Source: Archangium gephyra
GTDB lineage: Bacteria > Myxococcota > Myxococcia > Myxococcales > Myxococcaceae
Assembly: GCA_003243425.1 (NCBI GenBank)
Contig: QFQP01000002.1
Span: forward strand, 434,001 to 498,000
Direction of reading: 5' to 3'
Length of the DNA stretch: 64,000 nucleotides
The translations under genes and the position numbers were made by a program. This document shows, piece after piece, positions 1 to 7,202 of this stretch. Position 1 is the stretch's first letter. Each line of letters starts with the position of its first letter. The notes beneath the pieces were generated by a model. The model searched no databases and was not told where the DNA came from. It saw only the letters and a program-made list of their open reading frames with translations.

Positions 1-1712
1 GCGAGCTCCGGCTTCGCCAGCCTGCCCAGCATCTTGGCGACTTCACGGCGCTCGGGCGCCGGCGCGTCGACACCACGATCGAGCAAGGCGGCGAGCATCG
101 TCTTCGCTGTGCCGTCATCGGGCCCCGGCAACGACAACACGCCGCCGATGGCCGCGGTCTGCATGCCGATGTCCTGTTGACCCAGCAGCGGCGGCAACAC
201 GACGCGGGCACGTTCGGGCGCCAGCCACGCGAGCGCCCAGATCGCCGCGTCGCGAGGCCTGCGGGCGCCCGTCGCGATGATGTTCTCGAGTGGTTTGGCG
301 ACGGTGTGCAGGCGCAAATCCTCCGCGAGTTGAACGCCGCGCTCCTGCACGCGCTCCTGCCGATGCTCGAGCAGCGTGCGCACGTGGCTCTCGTTGAGCA
401 GCCCGGTGCGCTCGAGGAGATCCGCGGCGCGCAGCGCCTGCTCCGGCGACGGGGCGCGAATGGCCTGGCCCAGCAATCGCTCTTCGCCTTCGAAGTTGTT
501 GCGTTGCTCGAGCCCGGCCACGCGCGCATGCACCGCTTCGACGTACCTCGGTCGAATGCGCCATAGCGCCCACCCCACGATGCCGCACGTGAGCAGCACC
601 ATCACGAACACGCCGTCGAGCCCCAGCGCGTTGGCCAGCGCGATGAGCATGAGACCCGCGACGGCCATGCCGCCTTTGCGCACCACGCCATCGATGGTGC
701 GTCGCGCAGCGTCACGCAGCCGGTCGTCCAGCGGGGCGTACATGAGCTGAATGGCCACCGGCAGCATCGACCAGCTCGCGGCGGCCTCGAACACCTTGAG
801 CGCCCACGCGCTCCACACGGAGGGGATGAGCCAGGTGATCAGCGTGAGCGCCGCGAGCACGCCCGGGGCGAAGCCCGCGTAGCGGAGAATGCCGAGCTTC
901 CGCAGCAGCAGCTCGGCGAGCAGGAACTGGAAGACCACGCAGAACACGCCGGTCCACAGCTGGTGCGCCGCGAACACCGACGCCATGTCGGCTTCGGAGA
1001 GATTGGCCGCGGCGCGCGCACGGAAGATGAAGTCGGTGAGCTGCTGCAGCACCGACATGCCGAGCACGAACACCGCCATCCACTGCGTGTAGCGGGCGCT
1101 GAGCACTTCCCGCCACCCGTCACGCGCGACGTTCACCGCGGGCGCGGCGTTCTTTTCGACCTCCAGCTCGGAGCGATGGAACCGCCACGCGACGCCTGCG
1201 GCGAACAACATCACCGCACCGCCGATCAACAGCGCGAGCGCGCCTTCGGTCTTCGCCAGCAGCTGCGCGATGAAGCCGCCGAAGATCGCGCCCGACATGC
1301 CGATGCCGTTGATCCAGCTGAACGCACGGCGCGCTTCACGTGCATCGAAGGCCTCGCCCATCGCGCCCCAGAACGAGAGCGAGACCAGCGTCGCGAACAC
1401 CTCCGAGAACAAGTACGCACCCAGCGAGATCCACGACTGCTGCAGCCACACGCCGATGGCCAGCGTGCCCGCGAACAACGCCCCCGCGAGCACGATGAAG
1501 CCGGGGTCGCGACGACGCTTGCCGTCACCGCCGATGAGCGCCAGACCAGCCGCCAACACCGCCGCGCCGATGTAGAGCCACGGCAACGCCTGCGGTGAAA
1601 ACCGCGAGAGCGTGAGCGCGTTGGCGCCCGGCTTGAACATCGAGACCGACGCGATGAAGAAGAACTGAAACGCAGCCGCGGGAGCCAGCCGCGCGGTCCA
1701 CGAGCGGGCCAT
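1..1712 (-). CDS. Nucleotide-transporter-like (NTT/MFS) membrane protein with helical-repeat C-terminus, 3' end outside window
   Basis: Reading from an ATG at 1712-1710, the frame stays open to the window edge (570 codons), so the C-terminus is missing. Residues 1 to about 390 hold roughly ten to twelve hydrophobic segments with short charged loops, in the style of the ATP/ADP-translocase (Npt1/Npt2) branch of major-facilitator proteins. After about residue 395 the protein becomes soluble and helical, with repeats that look like HEAT or armadillo units. Transporters of this family plus HEAT repeats are known in several bacterial phyla, but the substrate cannot be read from the sequence. It starts 23 bases after pyrE and is probably in the same operon. 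The family assignment comes from the overall pattern, without a database search. Confidence 0.6.
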   Translation of the reverse strand, partial: MARSWTARLAPAAAFQFFFIASVSMFKPGANALTLSRFSPQALPWLYIGAAVLAAGLALIGGDGKRRRDPGFIVLAGALFAGTLAIGVWLQQSWISLGAYLFSEVFATLVSLSFWGAMGEAFDAREARRAFSWINGIGMSGAIFGGFIAQLLAKTEGALALLIGGAVMLFAAGVAWRFHRSELEVEKNAAPAVNVARDGWREVLSARYTQWMAVFVLGMSVLQQLTDFIFRARAAANLSEADMASVFAAHQLWTGVFCVVFQFLLAELLLRKLGILRYAGFAPGVLAALTLITWLIPSVWSAWALKVFEAAASWSMLPVAIQLMYAPLDDRLRDAARRTIDGVVRKGGMAVAGLMLIALANALGLDGVFVMVLLTCGIVGWALWRIRPRYVEAVHARVAGLEQRNNFEGEERLLGQAIRAPSPEQALRAADLLERTGLLNESHVRTLLEHRQERVQERGVQLAEDLRLHTVAKPLENIIATGARRPRDAAIWALAWLAPERARVVLPPLLGQQDIGMQTAAIGGVLSLPGPDDGTAKTMLAALLDRGVDAPAPERREVAKMLGRLAKPEL

Positions 1713-1735
1713 GCGTCAGTCCGCCGTAGAGCACT

Positions 1736-2314
1736 TCACGGGAAATCGCTCCGCGTGAAGAGCGACTTCACGGGCACACCGGACACCTCGATGGCCTCGC
1801 GGCCGCCTTCCTGGCGATCGACGATGGTGAACGCGCCGATGGGCTTCAGGCCTTCGGCCCGCGCGCGCTCGATGGCCTTCAACGTCGACGCTCCGGTCGT
1901 CACCACGTCCTCGACGATGACCACCTCCGCGCCTTGCGGCAGTGAAGAGAGTCCTTCGATCCACTGACCGGTGCCGTGGCCCTTCGGCTCTTTGCGCACC
2001 AGGAACGCCTGCAACGGCGCCTGACCCAGGAAGCTCACCAGCGACACCGCGCTCGCGATGGGGTCGGCGCCCATGGTGAGGCCGCCCACGCCGACCGCGG
2101 ACGAGAACAGCTCGCGCACTCCGGCGAACATCAGCTTGCCGACGAGCCAGTGCCCCTCGGCGGTGAGCACCGTCTTCTTGCAGTCGATGTAGAAGTCCGA
2201 CTCACGGCCGCTCGACAACACGATCTTCTTCTTCGCGTACGAGCGCTCCGTCAGCATCGCCAGCAGCCGCCGACGATCCACGTCGAGCGCCGCCGGCGAA
2301 ACGTCGAGCGTCAC
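1736..2314 (-). CDS. pyrE: Orotate phosphoribosyltransferase
   Basis: 192 residues, the normal PyrE length. The enzyme joins orotate to PRPP to make orotidine 5'-monophosphate, the fifth step of UMP synthesis, in the cytosol. The PRPP-binding signature VVIVEDVVTTGAST lies near residues 131-144, and the orotate-side segment with SGRESDFYIDCK is near residues 35-46. The start overlaps the end of the padC-like gene by four bases, so it is likely translated from the bactofilin operon message. Identification is firm. Confidence 0.95.
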   Translation of the reverse strand: MTLDVSPAALDVDRRRLLAMLTERSYAKKKIVLSSGRESDFYIDCKKTVLTAEGHWLVGKLMFAGVRELFSSAVGVGGLTMGADPIASAVSLVSFLGQAPLQAFLVRKEPKGHGTGQWIEGLSSLPQGAEVVIVEDVVTTGASTLKAIERARAEGLKPIGAFTIVDRQEGGREAIEVSGVPVKSLFTRSDFP

Positions 2315-3123
2315 TGCTTGCTCTCCAGGAAGGCGACGAGGTCGATCGAGTAGCGCAGCTGACGCAACAGTTCGTCGCGACGTTCGGGCTCGAGGTCGGC
2401 GAACACGTCGGCCAACAGCGACAGGTCCTGATTGGCCTGGCCCAGCCGTGAGGTCACGTCGGCGGCCAGCTCGTCCGCGTCGACTTCTTCTTCGACGTTC
2501 TCGGGCGACAGGCCGTCTTCCGTGGCCAGCGCCTTCTCGAGCATGTCGCGCGCAGACGGCGACAGCCGACCCTCGGCCTCGAGCTTCTCGCGCAGCGCAC
2601 TCAGCGCCTCGGAGCCGACGCTCTTCGCGTGAATTGCCGAGGCCAGCGACATCAACGTGGCATCGGCGTCTGAAACATCGGTGTGCAGCCGCGCCAGCAC
2701 CTTCTCGCGCTGGAGGAACCGCAGCGCCGCCACCCGACGGAAACCGGTGATCACCTGAAAACGATCCGGTGGCACGAGGCGAACGTCGATGGGGAACAGC
2801 TGGCCGAGCCGCGCGATGTCGGTCGCCAGACCGGCGACGTCTTCCAACTCCGCCGCATCGCGCACCATGAACGCGGCGTCTCCATCGACACGATCGAGCG
2901 GGATCAACGCCGGCGCCACGAAGTGCTTGTGCACCACGGGCGTCTCTTCGACCGACGGCATCTCAGGCGCAGACGGCGGCGGCCCGGGAGGCGCCTCTCG
3001 AGCCTCCTCGACTGCAGGCGGCGGCTCCGCGGGCGGCGGCGACGAAGTCACCGTCTCCACCGGAGCCGCTTCACTCTCACCAGGCGTCGCTGGCGTGGTG
3101 TCGTGGTTCTCGCCGTCCGACAT
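2311..3123 (-). CDS. padC: PadC-like protein with ParB/Srx CTPase-type domain
   Basis: 270 residues. Residues 1-65 are an acidic, proline-rich tail. Residues about 73-170 form a ParB N-terminal (ParB/Srx) domain, with the conserved G-x-R-R box as G127-F128-R129-R130. The helix-turn-helix DNA-binding part of true ParB is absent. In Myxococcus xanthus, PadC sits beside bacP, binds CTP and links the ParABS chromosome-segregation system to bactofilin filaments. Gene order and domain content here match that cluster (bacN-bacO-bacP-padC on one strand). The role is inferred from synteny and domain. The start codon is 3 bases after the bacP stop. Confidence 0.85.
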   Translation of the reverse strand: MSDGENHDTTPATPGESEAAPVETVTSSPPPAEPPPAVEEAREAPPGPPPSAPEMPSVEETPVVHKHFVAPALIPLDRVDGDAAFMVRDAAELEDVAGLATDIARLGQLFPIDVRLVPPDRFQVITGFRRVAALRFLQREKVLARLHTDVSDADATLMSLASAIHAKSVGSEALSALREKLEAEGRLSPSARDMLEKALATEDGLSPENVEEEVDADELAADVTSRLGQANQDLSLLADVFADLEPERRDELLRQLRYSIDLVAFLESKQ

Positions 3124-3126
3124 GGG

Positions 3127-3759
3127 TCACTTCTTCTTCTTCAGGAGGACCTTCTTCTTGCCACCCTCGCCCACGAGCACGGGCTGCGGCGGAGGAGGAG
3201 GCGGCGGCCTGGTGTCGCCGCCCTTGTCCTTCGAGGTGATGACCGGGGCCGCGGGCGGCAACGGTTTGGCGACCGGCCGCGCGATGGCGGTGGCCACCGG
3301 GCGCGCAGCGGGCGGCGCCGGAGGACGCGAAACGACCGGGGCCGCAGGACGCACCGCGGGCCGCGAGACGGTGGTCGCGCGCTGCACGGGACGCTCGGAG
3401 GCCGGGCGCGGCTCGGCGTTGCCCATGTCGACGTGGCCGCGGAAGCTGGCGCCATCGACGATGATCACGCGCGGCGAGTTGATGTCGCCCACCATGCGGC
3501 CTTCGCGCGTCAACTCGACCGATTCGGTGGCGGAGATGTTGCCCACCACCACACCCGAGATGATCGCGTTGCGGACCTGAACGTTGGCTTTCACGATGCC
3601 CGAAGGCTCGACGATCAACGTCTTCGTGAGGTTCAGCTCACCCTCGACGCGACCACGGACCGTGAGGTCTTCGTCGCCCGAGAGCTTGCCGTTGATGAGG
3701 ATCGACGGACCGATGATGGTCGACTCGCCGCCGCCTCCAAAATCCTTCGTGGCCGCCAT
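3127..3759 (-). CDS. bacP: Bactofilin BacP-like, with long basic C-terminal tail
   Basis: 210 residues. Residues about 15-115 are the bactofilin beta-helix, with repeating short hydrophobic rungs (for example VRGRVEGELNL and VQVRNAIISGVVVGNI). Residues 120-198 are rich in proline, alanine and arginine and probably unstructured. The protein ends in KKKVLLKKKK. M. xanthus BacP also has a long tail, and a Lys-rich terminal motif there is reported to contact the ParA/PadC machinery. The tail here is a good candidate for the same contact. It is the largest of the three bactofilins, as in M. xanthus. It lies 3 bases downstream of bacO and likely co-polymerises with it. Confidence 0.88.
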   Translation of the reverse strand: MAATKDFGGGGESTIIGPSILINGKLSGDEDLTVRGRVEGELNLTKTLIVEPSGIVKANVQVRNAIISGVVVGNISATESVELTREGRMVGDINSPRVIIVDGASFRGHVDMGNAEPRPASERPVQRATTVSRPAVRPAAPVVSRPPAPPAARPVATAIARPVAKPLPPAAPVITSKDKGGDTRPPPPPPPQPVLVGEGGKKKVLLKKKK

Positions 3760-3762
3760 GAA

Positions 3763-4086
3763 TCAGCGCTCCTTGACGTCCATGTCGACGTTGCCCTTGA
3801 AGCTGGCACCGTCGGCAATGAGGATTCGCGGCGCGCGCACGTCTCCCACCACGCGGCAGTCGGCCTTCAGCTCGACCTTGTCGGTGGCGGCGATGTTGCC
3901 CGTCACGCGGCCGGTGATTTCCACGTTCTGCACCTCGATGTCGGCCTCGACCGAAGCAGACGCCTCGACGAAGAGGCTCTCCTTCAGCGAGATCTTGCCC
4001 TTCACGGTGCCCTGGATGACGAGATCTTCGTCACCCGAAATCTCACCGTCGATCGTGATGCTCGAACCAATGACTGTGTTCGCCAT
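3763..4086 (-). CDS. bacO: Bactofilin BacO-like
   Basis: 107 residues, essentially a bare bactofilin core. Short beta rungs repeat along the whole length, such as IDGEISGDEDLVIQGTVKGK and VQNVEITGRVTGNI. There is no membrane segment and no long tail. Bactofilins self-assemble into nucleotide-free filaments that scaffold other proteins in the cytosol. It starts 43 bases after the bacN stop and ends 3 bases before bacP. The name is given by position in the M. xanthus-like cluster; bacN and bacO are similar and could be swapped. Confidence 0.85.
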   Translation of the reverse strand: MANTVIGSSITIDGEISGDEDLVIQGTVKGKISLKESLFVEASASVEADIEVQNVEITGRVTGNIAATDKVELKADCRVVGDVRAPRILIADGASFKGNVDMDVKER

Positions 4087-4129
4087 GTCGTTGCGTCCCC
4101 TCAGTTACGAAGTTTGAAAGTCGGAAAAT

Positions 4130-4474
4130 TCAGATGTCGTCGGGCAGCTTGACGTCCATCTCGATGGAGCCGTTGAACACCGCTCCGTCTTCGATGACCA
4201 CGCGCGTGGCCTTGATGTCGCCGTTCACCTTCGCCGACTGATTGATCGACACCTTGGTCGAAGCGTCGATGTTGCCGCTCGCAGTGCCGTTGATGGTCAG
4301 CTCGTCGGCGCGGATGTCGGCTTCGACGACGCCCGACGCTTCGATGGTGAGGTGATTCTTGAGCGCGATCTGCCCCTCGACACGGCCTTCGATGACGAGG
4401 CCACCACCGCCCGTCATGCTGCCGCGAATGGTGATGCCCTTGCCGATGATGTTGATCTGATCGGTGTTCGCCAT
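4130..4474 (-). CDS. bacN: Bactofilin BacN-like
   Basis: 114 residues from the ATG at 4474, preceded by AGGA at a good spacing. The frame is open further upstream to 4591, but those extra 39 residues overlap the neighbouring hydrolase gene and look like out-of-frame sequence. The core again shows bactofilin rungs (ITIRGSMTGGGGLVIEGRVE, LTINGTASGNI). As the first bactofilin gene of the cluster it corresponds to bacN of M. xanthus. The product is a cytosolic scaffold filament subunit working with BacO, BacP and PadC at the subpolar chromosome regions. Confidence 0.85.
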   Translation of the reverse strand: MANTDQINIIGKGITIRGSMTGGGGLVIEGRVEGQIALKNHLTIEASGVVEADIRADELTINGTASGNIDASTKVSINQSAKVNGDIKATRVVIEDGAVFNGSIEMDVKLPDDI

Positions 4475-4491
4475 GGGTGGTTCCTCGTATG

Positions 4492-5331
4492 TCAGCAGTG
4501 CGCGGAAATCCATCGAGAGATGTCGTCCCACACCTGCTCGCGACCGATCTCCATCAACGTCTCGTGACGATGGTCGCCGTACTCTTTCCACGTCTTGTCG
4601 CGCGCGCCGATGGTCTCGAAGAAGGCCTTGGCCGCGGGCACCGAAGCCACCGGGTCAGCGGAGCCCATGACCATGAAGACCGGGAGCGTGATGCGTGAAC
4701 CGAGGCCCGCCAGGCGCGCCTGCGCGGCCTGCGTCTCGAAGAACCAGCGCGGCGTGGTGTGGTGCAGATAGAGCGGGTCGGCCCTGGTCTCGGCCTGCCA
4801 CGCGGGATCGCGCGAGAGATCCTGAGGCTTGAGCTCGTTGCCGATCTTGAGCCCCGGCAGCAGGCCCTTGAGCAGCCTCGCGCCCAGCAACTTGAGCGCG
4901 GGCGGCTCGAAGGCGAGCGCGTAGAACGGCGCGACCAGCACCGCGCCCTTGATCTCGGCCGGAGGGTTCGACGCGAGCAGATGCGTGGCGATGAGCGAGC
5001 CGTTGGAGTGCGAGACGATGAACACCGGCTTGCCCTTGGCCGCGTCGACGAGCCGCGCCACGAAGGCCCGCATGTCGTCGAGATAGTCGTCCCACGTGTT
5101 CACATCGGCGCGCGCCCCGTCGGCCTTGCCGTGACCGCGGTAGTCGAACGCGAGCACACCGAACCCGGCCTTCACGAACGCGTCGATGGGCTGCTTGTAG
5201 CGGCCCGAGTGATCTCCGTAGCCATGCACCACGCCGAGCCAGGCCTTCGGTTCCTGATCAGGGACCGACTGACTCCAGAACAGACGGGTTCCGTCTTTCG
5301 AAGCGAAGTACCCCTCGTCATGACGCGGCAT
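4492..5331 (-). CDS. Alpha/beta hydrolase, monoacylglycerol-lipase-like
   Basis: 279 residues, no signal peptide. The fold is the serine-hydrolase type (Hydrolase_4). The oxyanion segment VVHGYGDHSGRY (residues 34-45) matches the monoacylglycerol lipase style. The nucleophile is probably S109 in SHSNG, where the first glycine of the usual G-x-S-x-G is replaced by serine. The acid is likely in GSADPVAS, and the histidine in the GDHRHE segment near the C-terminus. Likely substrates are lipid esters or lysophospholipids; this is not fixed by sequence. It lies 17 bases upstream of bacN on the same strand, with no evident functional link. Confidence 0.8.
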   Translation of the reverse strand: MPRHDEGYFASKDGTRLFWSQSVPDQEPKAWLGVVHGYGDHSGRYKQPIDAFVKAGFGVLAFDYRGHGKADGARADVNTWDDYLDDMRAFVARLVDAAKGKPVFIVSHSNGSLIATHLLASNPPAEIKGAVLVAPFYALAFEPPALKLLGARLLKGLLPGLKIGNELKPQDLSRDPAWQAETRADPLYLHHTTPRWFFETQAAQARLAGLGSRITLPVFMVMGSADPVASVPAAKAFFETIGARDKTWKEYGDHRHETLMEIGREQVWDDISRWISAHC

Positions 5332-5342
5332 GGCGCGCGGTT

Positions 5343-7202
5343 TTAGCGGCCCTTCGCGTCTGGAGACAGCAACTTCAACTTCCGCTCGAGCTCCGCGCGC
5401 TGATTCGGGCGTTCGGCATCGTCGGGGCTCGACTGCAGCAACTCGATGGCGCGCGTGTACGTCTCTTGCGCACGCGTCTTCTTGCCGCTGCGAACGCTCA
5501 CGTCACCCAGATGCTCGAACATCGTCGCGTCTTCGGGGCCCGAATCGACGGCGCGTTCGAGCGCGTCGCTCGCCTTCTCGAGCTCGCCCTTCTTGAAGAG
5601 CACCCAACCAAGCGAATCGAGGAACGCGGCGCTGTCGGGGCGCTGTTCGAGCGCCTTGCGAACGAGGCGCTCGGCTTCGTCGAGATCGCCGCCGTGCTGC
5701 GCCATCGTGTAGCCGATGAAATTGAGCGCTCCGGCGTGCTTCGAGTCGCCGTCGAGGAGGCCACGCACGCGGTCGACCGCCTTCTGCCAGTCGCCCTGTT
5801 TCTCGAGCGCGGTCGCCAGGGCGAACGTCAGCGCTTCATCGCGCGGGGAACGAGCGACGGCGCCCGACAGCAACGCCACGGCGTCTTTGAGCCGATTCTG
5901 GCGCGCGTAGAACGAAGCGAGCGCCTCGAGCACGTCGGAGGTCGGTGAGCGCCCGATGGCCTTCACCAGCGTGCTCTCTGCGTCTTTGAGGTGACCGGCG
6001 CGTTCCTGCACTCGAGAGAGCGCGGCGTCGATGCCGGCGAGCTCCGGTTTTTCTTCCTGCAGCTTCTTCAACAGCTCGATCGCCGCGCGGTGTTGACCGA
6101 GCTGCGACAGACAGATGCCGCGGTGCAGGCGCGCTTCGAAGCTCACCTCGCCCAGCGCCTTCGGAACGGCGTCGAACGCAGCGGCGGCCCCGGCGAAGTT
6201 GCGCACCCGCTCGTGAACGAGGCCGGCGTAGAAGTGGAGGCGCGGCTCGGTGCCGCTCGCGCGCGCCTGGTCGAGCACTTCGGCAGCCAGTTGCAGCTGG
6301 TGCGCCGCGAGGTACGCGAACGAGACCTTCACCGCGACTTCGGGATCCTTCCCCTGACCCAGCAGCTCGCCGAAATACGCCTGCGCTTCGGGGACCTTCT
6401 TGAGTCGCAACGCGAGCCGGCCGGCGTTCAACAACACGTCGCGATTCTCGGGGTCACGCTCCGCGGCGCGCTCCCAATACTCGAGCGCTTTGGTCAACCG
6501 GCCTGATTGCTCGGCGATGCGCGCCAGCGTTCCCCACGCTTCGACGTCTGCAGGGTCGCGCTCGACGGCACGCACCAACAACTTCTCGGCCCGCGGGCCA
6601 TCGCCCTTCTCGGCGAGCGCGAGCCCGAGGCGGTGGTAGCCGACGGGCTCGCCCGGCAGCGCGGCGGCCAGCTCTTCGACCACCTTCATCGCGTCGTCGT
6701 ACCTGCCCTGATCGAGCCACAGCTGCGTGAGCACCAGATATCCGTCGGGGTCGTTCGGCCGGAGCTTGATGGCGCGCGCCAGGTGCGTGCGGGCGCGGGT
6801 GAACTTCTGGCCTTCGTAGAGCACGCGGCCCATCAACAGCTGCGCAGGCTGGTAGTCGGGGAAGCGCTCGATGACCTTCTTGAGCTGCGTCTCCGACTGC
6901 TCGAGCTCCGAGGACCGTGCGTACTGCTCGGCGAGCTCGGTCATCAGGTAGGGGTTCGATTCGTCCGACGCCAGCGCGAGTCGAAGCTCGTCGAGCGCGA
7001 CGCGGTGATCGCCGTCGTGATGGGCGAGCCGGGCGCGCATGAAGTGGGCGTACGACGCAGCTGACGGAAACGGCGTGCCGGTTTCGTCGGTCGCCACGCC
7101 CATCGCTTCGCGCATCGCCGAGAGATCGACCGCTGGCCGCTTCGGAGGAGCTGCGAGAACCGGCAGCGACACCACGAAGAGGACCAGCAGTCGGCGAATC
7201 AT
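5343..7202 (-). CDS. Exported tetratricopeptide-repeat protein
   Basis: 619 residues. The N-terminus (residues 1-18, ending VLAAPP) is a signal peptide, so the protein is probably periplasmic. The rest is a run of about 14 TPR units, many with the typical W/L-G-Y-A-F-A-P spacing (for example SLGWVLFKKGELEKASDALERAVD near residue 525). Such solenoids hold protein complexes together; no catalytic motif is present. The start codon shares one base with the stop of the upstream histidine kinase gene (TGATG), so the two are translationally coupled and may work together. Confidence 0.8.
   Translation of the reverse strand: MIRRLLVLFVVSLPVLAAPPKRPAVDLSAMREAMGVATDETGTPFPSAASYAHFMRARLAHHDGDHRVALDELRLALASDESNPYLMTELAEQYARSSELEQSETQLKKVIERFPDYQPAQLLMGRVLYEGQKFTRARTHLARAIKLRPNDPDGYLVLTQLWLDQGRYDDAMKVVEELAAALPGEPVGYHRLGLALAEKGDGPRAEKLLVRAVERDPADVEAWGTLARIAEQSGRLTKALEYWERAAERDPENRDVLLNAGRLALRLKKVPEAQAYFGELLGQGKDPEVAVKVSFAYLAAHQLQLAAEVLDQARASGTEPRLHFYAGLVHERVRNFAGAAAAFDAVPKALGEVSFEARLHRGICLSQLGQHRAAIELLKKLQEEKPELAGIDAALSRVQERAGHLKDAESTLVKAIGRSPTSDVLEALASFYARQNRLKDAVALLSGAVARSPRDEALTFALATALEKQGDWQKAVDRVRGLLDGDSKHAGALNFIGYTMAQHGGDLDEAERLVRKALEQRPDSAAFLDSLGWVLFKKGELEKASDALERAVDSGPEDATMFEHLGDVSVRSGKKTRAQETYTRAIELLQSSPDDAERPNQRAELERKLKLLSPDAKGR

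Noticed and set aside
4475..4591. Upstream extension of the bacN frame
   Set aside because: It overlaps the hydrolase gene and is Arg-rich; an ATG with AGGA at 4474 gives a normal bactofilin start.
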